NCBI RefSeq assembly: GCF_014356525.2
Contig: NC_052507.1
Location: 46,237,992-46,301,991, forward strand
Length of the DNA: 64,000 bases
Direction of reading: 5' to 3'
Source: Nilaparvata lugens
Taxonomy: Eukaryota; Arthropoda; Insecta; Hemiptera; Delphacidae
Part shown: positions 32,621-43,640 of the stretch, in pieces
Position numbering within the stretch: position 1 is the first letter of the stretch
Layout of the letters: each line of letters starts with the position of its first letter
Notes under the pieces: model-generated
Database searches by the model: none
What the model saw: only the letters and a program-made list of their open reading frames with translations
What the model was told of the DNA's origin: nothing
Made by a program: the position numbers and the translations under genes

Positions 32621-33319
32621 TTTCCAAATCATTCTTAAAATTTATCAAAATTGTGTTCTGTAATTGCGTGTGTGTGTTCTGTAATGACTTGACAACATAT
32701 AAAATAAAGTGCTCTTATAATAACATTGCTTTGTGCTTATTTATAAATACTACAAAAGATAAGTAATGATAATTTATCCGTGATAAATTACAATTTGAAG
32801 CAATTCTGCATATTTGTAATAGTGAAGATAATTTTGAAAATGTTTTTTTTTTTCTGTGAAAATTGAAAATTGAGTTTCAACCTTCTTTAACCTCAAAATT
32901 GTTCCAGTAATCAGTTTTTTACTTGAATATGTGTAGCACTAGTTCGCCTCCATGGTGCACAATGGGTAACTCTAAATGGACTAGTATATAATGGCGGTCA
33001 GACAAACTTGTTCTCCTGACCAAAAACTACACAACATCTTGAAGAAATTGAAAAAATATAGTGTATATGTAGACATTTGAAACTCATGAGCTTTATATGT
33101 GTTGTGTATCTGCCATGCGCTAAATAATAATTTATCAAAACTTATTCCCAACTTTTTAACATAAAATATATCTTCTAAATTGATCAAATTTGTTTGTTTA
33201 TTCTAGTACTAATGATTTAATTTTTTTCTTTATTCTATTTCGGAGATTATTTCCCAGTGTTGTAGTAGTAGGCCAATGTAATGCATTAGAATTGTATAGG
33301 AAAGTTAAGTGGGAGAGAG
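32621..33319. other. No gene seen
   Basis: AT-rich sequence without a supportable feature. The end near 33322 has CCGGTTGCACC, an end-like piece of the MITE family at 13438-13616. Confidence 0.4.
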
Positions 33320-33519
33320 GGCCGGTTGCACCCTAACTTTGCCCTACAGGTTAAAATAAAGGCATCTATCTCTTGTGAAGGAGATCTTGCTTCTACAGAT
33401 GAGGACTCTGCGAATATGCGAATATTGACATATAGTATTTTTGATGTCCACTGCAGGCCTATATCTTCCATTATCTGGGCCAAACACAGTCTAAGGACAG
33501 TATATCTAGACTAATCAGG

Positions 33520-33740
33520 CATCCTTTACCGTGAGAAGTCAGATTCATGCTAACAGAACTAGAAGTAGGACGAATATCAACGTACCCAGATGTAGACTTT
33601 CCAAAGTAAAGAGCTGTTTCCCTGCACTGGCAATGAAGATGTTCAATAAGATTTTCAAGAATGTAATTGCAAAGTGGTTTATCAATAAGAGTTATTGTTT
33701 ACATAAACACATTGTGAGTGTGTTTCTGAACGATAGATAA
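33520..33740 (+). pseudogene. LINE C-terminal fragment
   Basis: The frame reads RTRSRTNINVPRCRLSKVKS, then CFPALAMKMFNKIF, the pattern of the C-terminal tail of many non-LTR reverse transcriptases (R-x-x-x-x-I-x-VPRxRL, then F-x-x-x-x-xxxFNKLP). It ends at TAA near 33740. The upstream part is not recognisable. Confidence 0.6.
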
Positions 33741-33799
33741 CCTGAGTAGCCTATCCTCAATGACGTACATGACCTGGCCCCCCCCCACCTAGCGTAACG

Positions 33800-35095
33800 T
33801 CGATTTAAGCATTACACATCGTTTGTGCACGACCACTCTGCGTTTGTGCACGCAAACTGAACAAATTATTCAAAAATTTAATTTGGGAGGCTGGGGAAAC
33901 GAGAGCAAAATTTTTTCTTGGATTTGAGCATAGCGGTAACGATTTCGTTTGTGCACATTTACTTTCGCGTTTGTGCAGTCATCAATACGAATTGCAAGAA
34001 ATGGGGGCTGGGGGAACGCTAGCCATCCAAACACTCAAAACACCCCAATTTTCGGCTCAATCGTTTGTGCACAAATGTGCATGTTTATGTAACGTTTGTG
34101 CACACTTTCTAAGCAAGAAAATGGGTTGCCACAGAAGTGAGGTACAGTACAGGGGCCAAGGAAATGGTTGCCTTTCCCCATCCACCACAAAGTGATGAAA
34201 GACAGTAAATTTAGGTTCAACCGTTTGTGCTTCGAATGTGCACAAATGTGCATGTACTTTCAGTTTGAGCACTCATCAAAATTATTCGCACAAGCCTGAA
34301 ACAAGTTAGGGGGGCTGGGGAAATGCTATCACCCCAAAACAAAAAAAAACCCTATTTTTGGCTCAACCGTTTGTGCTTCAGTTGTGCATTGTGCACAAAT
34401 GTGCAAGTTTATGTAACGTTTGGGCACACTTTCTAAGCAAAAAAATGGGTTGCCACAGAAGTGAGGTACAGTACAGTGGTCAAGGAAACGGTTACCCTCC
34501 CCCCCTCAAAGTGATGAAAGACAGTAAATTTATGTTCAACCGTTTGTGCTTCGACAAGTACTTTCAGTTTGAGCACACATCAAAATTATTCGCACAAGCC
34601 TGAAACAGGTTACGGGGAATGGGGAAATGTTATCACCCCCAAACAGTAAAAATACCCCAATTTCTGGCTCAATCGTTGTGCTTCATTTGTGCATGTTTAT
34701 GTAATGTTTGGGCACACTTTCTAAGCAAGAAAATGGGTTGCCACAGAAGTGAGGTACAGTAGAGTGGTCAAGGAAACGGTTGCCCTACCCCCCTCCCACC
34801 ACTACCACAAAGTGATGAAAGACAGTAAATTTAGGTTGTACATTTTGTGCTTCGAATGTGTACAAATATACGTTTGTGCGCTCATCAAAATTATTCGCAA
34901 AAGCCTGCAACAGGTCATGGGGCTGGGGAAATGCTATCCCCCTCTAAACAGTCAAAACACCCCAATTTTCGGCTTAATCGTTTATGCTTCATTTGAGCTC
35001 AAATGTGCATGTACATGTAATGTTTGTGTACACTTTCTAAGCAAGAAAATTGGTCATCACAAAAGTGAGGTACAGTACAGGGGCCAATGAAAGGT
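33800..35095. repeat. Satellite of about 305-bp units, four copies
   Basis: A marker segment (GGGGCTGGGGAAATGCTATC and variants) recurs at 34004, 34311, 34614 and 34919, giving periods of 307, 303 and 305 bp. Each unit also has CGTTTGTGC-type motifs, CACTTTCTAAGCAAGAAAAT, GGGTTGCCACAGAAGTGAGG and AAAGTGATGAAAGACAGTAA. The region at 33800-34000 holds a degenerate start. Short frames here repeat with the unit and are not genes. Confidence 0.85.
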
Positions 35096-35303
35096 TCCTC
35101 GCTGTAGGCTGGCTAATAAACAGAGAGGCTTCCCATTAGCTGCATTAAAATTCTACAAGAGACTCTCAATGGCAGTAAAAAATGCGCCTCGCACAAGATT
35201 CTGCTCTCTTGTCAGACAGAAATAGATCAATAGACAAATTTATTCATTGGCTGAACTGACCGAGGAGCCATTTTTTAAACTTTGAAAGAGTCTGTCTGGT
35301 ACC

Positions 35304-35592
35304 CCCAGTCAAGTACGACGACATCAAGTATCAAGTAAGTATGATACAGAACTACCCAGTGACATCCTCCTCCACTAGTTTAAAAGGAACGTACGGGCCA
35401 CATATAAAATTGCAATTGTAAAATGTTTGCGCCACAGGTTTTGTTCGATGTGAGTTGAAGCGTAAACTTAGAAAAGGTTACAGTTGTTGTAGACCAGGTT
35501 AGCCAAGTGGTTCAAATTAAACCAAGTGTCTTCTAGTAACTGAACCATTCATACTCACTTGATACTTGAATTCTACGTCGTTGACTGGGAAA
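35304..35592. mobile_element. MITE with about 45-bp terminal inverted repeats
   Basis: CCCCAGTCAAGTACGACG, then CATCAAGTATCAAGTAAGTAT, at the left is mirrored by ATACTCACTTGATACTTGAA, then CGTCGTTGACTGGG, at the right. The interior is non-coding. The target duplication was not resolved. Confidence 0.75.
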
Positions 35593-35639
35593 ACCAGTTA
35601 GACTGGTTACATCTAAGATGGCTGTAGTTCGTATTGGCA

Positions 35640-35910
35640 AATTAGTGCTCATCCACCAGTTCTGCCAGTGAGTAGATGGATCGTTCTATTAGAATGGTCC
35701 CTTAGCATGCGCTTGAACTTTATGGTTTCAGCATCTTTTACATGTTCTGGAAGTAGATTGAACAGCAGCTTTACTGCATATACCTGGAAACTTTGCAACT
35801 CGAGTGTGGTAAACATGAACATTGCTCCTCTTTTTTAGGTTGTCAACTTTGTCCTTTGTGTATACAAGTGAACAGTATACATATTGGCTGAATATGGTCA
35901 GTATTCTCAA
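35640..35910 (-). pseudogene. LINE C-terminal fragment
   Basis: On the minus strand, pieces in two frames read LVYTKDKVDNLKKRSNVHVY with HTRVA, and then FQVYAVKLLFNLLPEHVKDA with TIKFKRML, the common C-terminal tail of non-LTR reverse transcriptases. A frameshift lies between them. No catalytic part is left. Confidence 0.65.
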
Positions 35911-36130
35911 TTTTTTGAACAGTGGCTTACAGTGTTCCAGGCGGCCAGAGAAGGTGATGTTTCTGATGGCCTTTTTTTGTCACAATAACACCTCTAGCCT
36001 CTAGCTGAAGCATATCACCAGAGCAGAATACCATATATTATATGGCTGTGGAACAGTGAGTTGTTAGCAATTAATAGATAATCCAAGGTAACAACGTAGC
36101 CTATCTCAATTTCTTGAGAAGATGTAGTAC

Positions 36131-36230
36131 NNNNNNNNNNNNNNNNNNNNNNNNNNNNNNNNNNNNNNNNNNNNNNNNNNNNNNNNNNNNNNNNNNNNNN
36201 NNNNNNNNNNNNNNNNNNNNNNNNNNNNNN
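36131..36230. other. Assembly gap
   Basis: A run of exactly 100 N, a conventional gap of unknown true size. Order and distance across it should not be trusted. Confidence 1.
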
Positions 36231-36609
36231 TCCTCACAGTGATATTTCGCACAATGATATAAGCTCATGAGATTATGTTCTATGAGAATCACCCGTTAGT
36301 TGCACTTCATTTCAGTATTTCCTAGTGGAGAGGCGCGCGAGGACACGAACAAGGATCGCTTAAAGCGGTCGTCACACCAACATCTGCTAGCGGTAGTGAG
36401 CTCGCTCCCGCGGAGGTAGTTTTTCTGGAAGCAGTTCACACCAAAAAACGTCCGCCAGCGGTAGTTTGGTTTTGTTCTTATTTTGATGAGGCTAGTTCTC
36501 TAGAAATGGGGGAAGGCCGGCAACCAGAGTGCTGTACTTCGTCTCGTGCAGTACTGTACTAGTGTCTAGCTCTAGACTGTCTACTATCTAGTAGCAGAAG
36601 TGTTCGACA

Positions 36610-36750
36610 ATGGACATGACGCTAAATTTTAGCGACCAAAAATCACTTCGTAATAATTTACCGTGGTTAGAGGACAGTAGCTCCGATAGTGATGAGGAAC
36701 TTATTATGCTGTATTCTGTACCTTATCACTTAAGAATAGATGAAGATTAA
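36610..36750 (+). CDS. Small acidic open frame, unrecognised
   Basis: A 46-codon frame from ATG at 36610 to TAA at 36748 reads MDMTLNFSDQKSLRNN, then LPWLEDSSSDSDEELIMLYS. The flanks at 36370-36440 are GC-richer with repeated CTGCTAGCGGTAGT-like and CCGCCAGCGGTAGT-like words. The acidic Ser/Asp-rich start resembles N-termini of some transposase-derived proteins, so this may be the left remnant of a DNA transposon. The evidence is thin and it may be non-coding. Confidence 0.25.
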   Translation: MDMTLNFSDQKSLRNNLPWLEDSSSDSDEELIMLYSVPYHLRIDED

Positions 36751-37017
36751 AGAAATATAATTAAATAATTTAAATAAAATGATGAACAACGAAAATGACA
36801 ATGCAACAACGGAAGACAATGCAAATGACAATAGCTCAATTCCGACTGCAACACAAAATGTTGGGTCGCTCTCGCTGTAGGCATGCAAATGACTCATTGT
36901 CACGTGTGAGTCTCAGTATTCTGCGCATGCGCTACCGATGGCGAAGTTCTGGAGTTCGCTTTCCATGCTATCAAAATGAAAAAGTTTTCTTAGGAGAACA
37001 TTTTTTTTCAATCATTA

Positions 37018-37382
37018 CTTTTTGAGACATGAGCGCCTAAAGTTTAAATTTTTGGGACAGACCATTTCAAATTCGGTACGAGATGAATCCATAAAATTCA
37101 AAGGATAAATTCATCATGGTATTTTTTATTTAATAAAACAAAAATTTTCTGAAAATATCAATTTTTGAGAAAGTTATTCAATTTACTAAAAATAACCAAA
37201 AATAGCGTTTAGTTGAGTTTTTTTGTAAATTGAATAACTTTCTCAAAAATTGATATTTTCAGAAAATGTTTCAAAATTTTCTTGTTTTATTCAATCAACA
37301 ATACCATGAAGAATTTATCTCATACCGAATTTGAAATGTCCTGACCCAAAAATTTAAACTTTAGGCGTTCATATCACAAAAA
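37018..37382. repeat. Foldback with about 165-bp arms
   Basis: The left arm (GCGCCTAAAGTTTAAATTTT, then TGAAAATATCAATTTTTGAG) is repeated inverted on the right (CTCAAAAATTGATATTTTCA, then AAAATTTAAACTTTAGGCG). The spacer of about 30 bp is centred near 37205. Differences between arms are moderate. Confidence 0.85.
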
Positions 37383-37789
37383 TCTGGTGTGGTACACTCA
37401 CACAACTTTCCTTGCTCATTGAACTATAAGCCTCATTATCAAACGAGAATAATTTAGGGGAATAACATAATGACGATTGACGGCAACATATTTGCAACTA
37501 CGATCAGACTACTGTATATGTGTATATACAATTGTTTTCAGAGTACTTTTTCCTTTATGTAAATTGTGAAATTCGATGATTTTTTTGAAATTCGTCAAAA
37601 CAGCTGTTCTACAGATGAAATATCTTGACTATGACTGTGTTCTTTTTATAAACTGCTCTATCTACCCACGGTATATGGAAGAAGAAAAAGTAAAAACCGT
37701 GTACCAACCTACCTCATGCACGAGAAGGAGGTTACAAAGTCCATTTCTCAAGGATTGGGTGGACCCCTCATTAGTACCCCAGGAAAAAG

Positions 37790-38420
37790 ACTCATGTCAG
37801 TTGATAGAGCTAATAAATAACTATACAGGGTATGGATTTCAAAAAATTCGTTAGAGCCGTTTTTGAGAAAATCGTGAAAAAAATGGTTTTTTAGTAACTG
37901 TCATTATTCTCAAGAATATTACGGAGCTCCTGCAATTTTCTCATAAATAAGACTCATGTCAGTTGATAGGGCTTATAAATAGCTATCCATGGTATAAATT
38001 TAAAGAAAATCGTTGGAGCCGTTTTCGAGAAAACCGTGAAAAACATGGCTTTTTAGTCATTATCCTCCATTTTTCTCAAGAATATTACGGAGCTCCTGAA
38101 ATTTTCCCAGAAATGAGACTTATGCCAGTTGATAGGGCTTATGAATAGCTCTATCCATGGTATAAATTTGAAGAAAATCGTTGGAGCCGTTTTCGAGAAA
38201 AACATGGCTTTTTAGTCATTATCCGCCATTTTTCTCAAGAATATTACGGAGCTCCTGAAATTTTCCCTGAAATGAGACTTATGCCAGTTGATAGGGCTTA
38301 TAAATAGCTATCCATGGTATGAATTTGAAGAAAATCGTTAGAGCCATTTTCGAGAAAAACGTGAAAAACATGGTTTTTTAGTAATTATTCGCCATTTTTT
38401 CCGCCATCTTGAATTGAATT
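37790..38420. repeat. Tandem repeat, about 160-bp unit, four copies
   Basis: Units begin with a GACTCATGTCAGTTGATAG-type word near 37789, 37951, 38117 and 38275. They continue with CGTTGGAGCCGTTTTCGAGA and CAAGAATATTACGGAGCTCC. The CGTTAGAGCCGTTTT word also occurs at about 43559 in another repeat. Confidence 0.85.
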
Positions 38421-38630
38421 TTATTGAATTTCTTATTGTCGGGTCCTCAGGGTATAAGGACCTTAAGTTTAAAATTTCAAGTCAATCGGTTAATTAGAAA
38501 TGGAGTTATCGTGTTCACAGACATACACACACACAGACCAATACCCAAAAATCATGTTTTTGGACTCAGGGGACCTTGAAACGTATAGAAAACTTGAAAT
38601 TGGGGTACCTTAATTTATTTTGGAATGCAA

Positions 38631-38667
38631 TACTTTCCTTACCTATGGTAGTAGGGCAAGGAAAGTA
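38631..38667. repeat. 10-bp stem hairpin
   Basis: TACTTTCCTT at 38631-38640 and AAGGAAAGTA at 38658-38667 are perfectly complementary with a 17-base loop. It lies just inside the right end of the 1.7 kb element. Confidence 0.8.
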
Positions 38668-38714
38668 AAAAGTAATGATTGGAGAAAATGTTTTCCTAAG
38701 AAAACTTTTCCTGT

Positions 38715-41681
38715 TTGGAGTTGTCTGATTTTCTTGATTTTAAAACTTTTTTCTCAGCCGGGAGTGGTGAGGACAAGCTTACACTACTACATACCAATAT
38801 TAGAAGTTTGTCCAGAAACTTCGATGAGCTTCTGATTTACTTGAATGAATTGCCCAAAGTAGATGTGATAGTGTTGTCTGAGTGCTGGCTGAGGTGTGGT
38901 GAGGTCATGCCGTCGATTGAGGGTTATGAGGTGGTACATACAGATAAGCAGCGTAACAGAGCCGATGGCGTCGTAATATTTTATAATAGTCGATTGTCAG
39001 TCACCTCTCATCAGATGTCTATTGGTGATGTTCATGGTCTCAAGCTAGACTTCATACTTAATAATAAAATCTTCAATCTACTGGCTTTCTATCGCACGTT
39101 TGATAGCAATATTCAGCTGTTTCTTCAATCTTTAGAACAAATTATAAATTCAATAAATAAAGATGTGAATATCATATGGACCGGCGATATTAATTTGGAT
39201 CTTTTAGGAGATGCTTCACCTGAAACTGATACTTACCTCAATACTCTTCTGGGTGCTGGCCTTACTCAATGCATAGATAGGCCAACAAGGGTGTCAAATA
39301 TGTCAAGTACTTGCCTAGATCACTTCTTTCTTAGGTATGATAACATTTGTGATGTAAAATCGGCTACACTACACACAAATATAACTGATCACTTCAGTAT
39401 TGGCTTAACCATATCCTTCCCAACTGATAGATCTGAATTGATATCAAACTACCCAGCCCAGGATTATGTTGATCGTGCTTTGCTCTACCAGAACCTTCGA
39501 CAGACAAAGTGGGACAGCATTATTAATTGTAATAGCATCAATGATTGCTCAACTGACTTCTGTCAGAAATTTTCAGAGTCATTAGCAAATTCAAAAAAGC
39601 CCCTGAGACAACATTCATCGAGAATGAAAAAACTAAAACCATGGATTACACGTGATCTGATTAAATTAATCCGTAAAAGAGACAAGATCAGCAAGAAAGT
39701 CAAACGACAACCCTGGAACAATGAGTTGAAAGCCTTCTATCAGAATTTTAAGCAAAATGTAACAAATGTGTTAAAATCTACAAAACGCTCCTACTTTAGA
39801 ATTAAACTTAATCAATATCAGAATAACCCAAAGATGTTTTGGCGAACTATTAATGAATTAGCTGGCAGATTAAATGTAAAGCAGTGTTTTCCTATAAATA
39901 AGTTTCTGCCAACTGTCAATAACATAACTCCTGCTGTTTGTGAAGAGGTTGCAAATGATTTTAACATATTCTTCTCTACCGTTGGACAGAATTTAGCTAA
40001 CTCAATTGACTCAGGTGGTGCACTGGTCGTGGATGACATGGAATTTGCCTTGAATACTAGGTTCACCCTACATACTGTGTCTGAAATGGACATCATCAGG
40101 CATGTGAATGCCTTGCGTGGTGGGTCTGCTCCAGGCATGGATGGCATTTCTGCCTCCTTCTTGAAGGAAAACCTGTTCCTTTTCATTGAGCCTTTCCTTC
40201 ACCTGGTCAATCTGAGTCTGGGGTCTGGAGTCTTTCCTGATATTTTCAAAATTGCCAAAGTTATTCCCTTGTATAAGTCTGGATCTTTCTCTGATAAAAA
40301 CAATTATCGACCAATTTCTCTCCTGAGTGTATTCTCAAAGGTTTTAGAGAGAATTGTGAAGGAGCAGCTTACTCGTTACATAACTTCCAATAACATTTTG
40401 GCAGATTGCCAATATGGGTTTAGGAGAGATAAAACAATCTCTGATGTAATGTTTGATGTTAATAGACATTTGCATCATTCACTAACTGGAAAAGTACGAC
40501 CAATTTTGATTTTCCTGGACCTCAAGAAGGCTTTTGACAGTATTGACCGAGGGAATCTTCTAAGAAAACTGTCAGCAATTGGTATCACAGGAAATGCTCT
40601 CTCATGGTTTACTAGTTATTTGTCAGATAGGAAGCAGTGCGTTTCAATTAATGGAGTTTATGGGCTTGAGGCTCCTGTTGATTTTGGGGTCATTCAAGGA
40701 AGTACACTAGGGCCGCCCTTATTCTTCCTTATCTACATCAATAATATTTCCAAATTGAAGCTCAATGGAAGACTTTTTCTGTTTGCTGATGATACCTTAA
40801 TCATTACTAAGGGTAAGACTTGGGAGGAGGCTCATGAGAGGGCAGAGGCGGACCTGAGATCCATTAAAAAATGGCTGGACCAGAATACCCTGTCACTCAA
40901 CGTATCAAAGACAAAATACATGCCTGTTAGTCTTACTAGTCAATCCGATTTTGATCTGGATCCCTTGCACATACATAATTGTGGAAATGGCATCGTTGGT
41001 TGCCATGATTGTGATACAATAGAAAGGGTCTCTAATTACAAGTATTTAGGGGTAATTTTTGATTCACGTGTAAAGTGGTCAGATCATATAAATTTTTTAA
41101 TATTGAAATTGAGGAAATATATATATGCATTCAGGTGTCTTAGTGATATTTTGAATATTAATGAAATCAGGCAAATGTACCATGCTTTTGTCCAATCTCT
41201 GTTGTCTTATGGTATACTGGCCTGGGGTGCTGCCTACCGTCTGCATATTAACAGATTGGAGATTCTTCAAAAATCAATTCTTAAAGCAGGATTAAAAAAG
41301 AACAGACGATTTCCTACACATTTATTATTCCAAGAATCCAGAGTATTGTCACTGAGAAAGATTTTTATTAAAGATTTATTAGTTCACATCTACAACAACT
41401 CCAACACAATATTTACACAAACCGACCATTCTCATAACACAAGATATGCATCAGCTGTGGGCATCAACACAATTCAACAGGCATTAACCTTTTCCACAAC
41501 GAATTGCTTTTATATTTCACATGTATTATTCAGGAACTTCCGTCTGTTTTCTAACCAAGGTCAATTGTTGAATTCGGATTCAGCATCTATCTTCAAGAGA
41601 CGTGTGAAGACATGGTTGTTTAACATCACTGATGAAGACGCGGGCTTGCTGATTGGTAGAATTGGCGGTGCACGCGTCTAG
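38715..41681 (+). CDS. LINE endonuclease/reverse transcriptase, uninterrupted frame of 988 codons
   Basis: The frame contains a complete endonuclease: LLHTNIRSLSRNFDEL (about residue 25), the catalytic Glu in LSECWL (about 54), WTGDINLDLL (about 155) and ITDHFSIGL (about 224). It also has a complete reverse transcriptase: GGSAPGMDGISASFL, NNYRPISLLSVFSKVLERI, FLDLKKAFDSIDR (about 600), GVIQGSTLGPPLFFLIYIN (about 657) and the catalytic FADDTLII (about 690), then YKYLGVIFDSRVKWSDH. The tail has HSHNTRYAS. Compared with the usual spacing, the GPPLFFLIY segment seems to have one extra residue. The true start may lie upstream and have been lost at the junction at 38711; no ORF1 is seen. It copies its RNA into DNA at a nicked target (known for the family). 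Confidence 0.9.
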   Translation: MELSDFLDFKTFFSAGSGEDKLTLLHTNIRSLSRNFDELLIYLNELPKVDVIVLSECWLRCGEVMPSIEGYEVVHTDKQRNRADGVVIFYNSRLSVTSHQMSIGDVHGLKLDFILNNKIFNLLAFYRTFDSNIQLFLQSLEQIINSINKDVNIIWTGDINLDLLGDASPETDTYLNTLLGAGLTQCIDRPTRVSNMSSTCLDHFFLRYDNICDVKSATLHTNITDHFSIGLTISFPTDRSELISNYPAQDYVDRALLYQNLRQTKWDSIINCNSINDCSTDFCQKFSESLANSKKPLRQHSSRMKKLKPWITRDLIKLIRKRDKISKKVKRQPWNNELKAFYQNFKQNVTNVLKSTKRSYFRIKLNQYQNNPKMFWRTINELAGRLNVKQCFPINKFLPTVNNITPAVCEEVANDFNIFFSTVGQNLANSIDSGGALVVDDMEFALNTRFTLHTVSEMDIIRHVNALRGGSAPGMDGISASFLKENLFLFIEPFLHLVNLSLGSGVFPDIFKIAKVIPLYKSGSFSDKNNYRPISLLSVFSKVLERIVKEQLTRYITSNNILADCQYGFRRDKTISDVMFDVNRHLHHSLTGKVRPILIFLDLKKAFDSIDRGNLLRKLSAIGITGNALSWFTSYLSDRKQCVSINGVYGLEAPVDFGVIQGSTLGPPLFFLIYINNISKLKLNGRLFLFADDTLIITKGKTWEEAHERAEADLRSIKKWLDQNTLSLNVSKTKYMPVSLTSQSDFDLDPLHIHNCGNGIVGCHDCDTIERVSNYKYLGVIFDSRVKWSDHINFLILKLRKYIYAFRCLSDILNINEIRQMYHAFVQSLLSYGILAWGAAYRLHINRLEILQKSILKAGLKKNRRFPTHLLFQESRVLSLRKIFIKDLLVHIYNNSNTIFTQTDHSHNTRYASAVGINTIQQALTFSTTNCFYISHVLFRNFRLFSNQGQLLNSDSASIFKRRVKTWLFNITDEDAGLLIGRIGGARV

Positions 41682-42045
41682 TTCTACCTGAATGGACATG
41701 TCCATGGGGAAGTTAACCTTTACATTTGCTGTATCGGCCTGGCAGGTTATTCAAACTATATTGATTGATTGATGAATTCTAATCCCTTGTACTAAACTAT
41801 TTTGCATTCCAAGACTGTGAGTTTGTCCTTACCACTTCTCGGTTGTGTACAATTCTCCACCCCCCTTCTTGCATGTGGAGCATAACTTTTTGATAATATT
41901 TAACTCTCAAAGTACCTAATTACTGAACATCCTATATTATAATATTTTTGTACTAATTACCCGAGCTTACGCACAGGCCTATGTTGCCTATGTAAGCTCT
42001 TACATCCATCTGTAGGCTACAGGGAAATATATATATGTGTAATTT
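41682..42045 (+). mobile_element. 3' UTR and tail of the 988-codon LINE
   Basis: AT-rich non-coding sequence after the stop runs to a TTATTATTAATAAATAAAAT tract near 42030, a plausible LINE tail. It is followed directly by a MITE-family copy. The exact end is uncertain because the MITE also has an ATTAATAAA segment at its corresponding place. Confidence 0.55.
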
Positions 42046-42352
42046 TATTATTAATAAATAAAATTGAATAATGTAGTAGTGTTTGAATGAAGGAGGCTGT
42101 CACTGATGTGGTGGCTGTCCTCGAACTCGGTGTCCTTTATATTATTATAACGTGCACCACAGTCTGTGTTACCAACTTAATTTTTATTTAGCTGCACTGG
42201 TGCTCCATATAACCTACTAACTATTTTGCGTTGCCATGTTGCAAATCTGGAGTGCAGGAAAAAAATGTCCTGCACTAGAGCGGAAAAGTGATTCTTTGCG
42301 TTCTGTAATCAGTGCAGCAATGGCCACTTTTCAACGTAACTGTAGGAAAAGT
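42046..42352. mobile_element. MITE copy 2, left part missing
   Basis: This is nearly identical to 18349-18668, including GGTGCTCCATATAACCTACT, TTTTGCGTTGCCATGTTGCA and the terminal GTAACTGTAGGAAAA. The left terminal repeat present in copy 1 is absent here; instead the sequence joins the LINE tail. Confidence 0.8.
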
Positions 42353-42951
42353 TTATTTTTAGCCTTTGCACAGCCTTAAGACGTAGACTGCAACATAGTA
42401 TTAGGCCGACTTAACTTGCTAAGTAATTAGAACTACAATTTCTACAAGTTTGTTTAACACACCTGTTTAATTAAGTAGAACTTGTCTGACCTTCTTCTTC
42501 TTCTTCGCCAAAACAAGACTGATTTTCAGTGCTAGGATGGATGTGTCTGACTTTGACGGTGGTGTATACTGACATCGCCCCATGACACAGTACTACAACT
42601 GTTGGAGGGGGATTTCTGAATTAGCGGGGAAGGCCTGTCGATGTTACTGATCTCTCGTAGCAAATTGAAGAACTAATTTAGCGAAACATTAGACTGATGC
42701 GTCCTCTGCTTGCTTCTCTGTGTCCTCTCATAACCTGGCAGGTTTGCGCTAATATCGTTGTCGTGTAGACCGGGCATAAGGCTTCAACAGCTGCTTCGGC
42801 CATGGCCATAATGATTACTTTCGTTTCCTTTGAATCCCAATGCCAGTTCAGCGCCAATGGTTTTCATGCTCTTTCTACTGACAGAACTGCTCTATTTGCA
42901 ATATTTGCATCAATATTGCACTCCGTTGCTAATTTGTAACAATTTCGGGGC
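42353..42951. other. No gene seen
   Basis: Mixed-composition sequence with a short CTTCTTCTTCTTCG run near 42490. I see no coding or repeat feature that I can support. Confidence 0.4.
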
Positions 42952-43640
42952 ACCGAGCTTTGCTCGTATTTATTTATTGACTTTTGATAAACCAAACACA
43001 ATTCTTTAAAATGATTGGGAAAGTAATAACAGGCACAGTCCAAAACTGTTTCCCAAATTTTGATTTATACACTATAAATAGTCCAGAAAGTAGGTTATGT
43101 TCCATACACTTGAATTCAGGTTCAATTATCTGTTCAAACATTTGAAAACAAAAAATATAATTCAGATTATATACAAAACAAATTGAATAACAAAATAACA
43201 CTCACTAATCACGTGAAATTGTCAAATAATTATCAACTTTCAAAATTATTATATACCTACTCTAGTTTAGGAGGATTATCATGATGTCATGTCAACAAAT
43301 CAGATTATGTTGATTAAATTTTCTAGCTAGATAAAATTTCTCGCTGATTGATTATGATTACACAGCTGGAAATAATTCTGTCTCTCTCCCACACAGGCAC
43401 ACGCATCTTCTGTTATCGAGAGACGACGAAATTATCATCTGTTTTCCAAGGATAAATTATCCTTTTAATGTCGTTCAGCGAGTTTTCCAAAGAATGAGAC
43501 CTAGTGCAATCGAATCTTTATATTATAAACCTACTATGTTCCAAATTTCGTGAAAATCGTTAGAGCCGTTTTTGAGATCCGTAAAACATAAATAACCAGA
43601 TATATAAATACAGAAATTGCTTTCTTAATATAATAGGATT
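42952..43640. repeat. Dispersed repeat, CGGGGCACCGAGCTTTGCTC family
   Basis: It starts with CGGGGCACCGAGCTTTGCTC, which contains the small stem GAGC-TTT-GCTC, and ends with CGTTAGAGCCGTTTTTGAGA and then TTAATATAATAGGAT. I associate both ends with an abundant hemipteran repeat family. No coding capacity; limits approximate. Confidence 0.5.

Larger units (their letters stand above)
36975..38711. mobile_element. 1.7 kb DNA element with about 46-bp terminal inverted repeats
   Basis: The left end (AAAAGTTTTCTTAGGAGAAC, then CAATCATTACTTTTT) is mirrored at the right end (AAAAAGTAATGATTGG, then GTTTTCCTAAGAAAACTTTT, ending at 38711). Inside are a foldback (37018-37382), tandem repeats (37790-38420) and a hairpin (38631-38667). 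No transposase is present, so it is non-autonomous. Its right end abuts the start of the long LINE frame at 38715, which suggests it inserted into, or next to, that LINE. Confidence 0.7.

Noticed and set aside
33971..35090. Repeated 70-110 codon frames (HKCA, CNVC, HFLSKK words)
   Set aside because: They follow the 305-bp satellite period and carry no independent coding signal.
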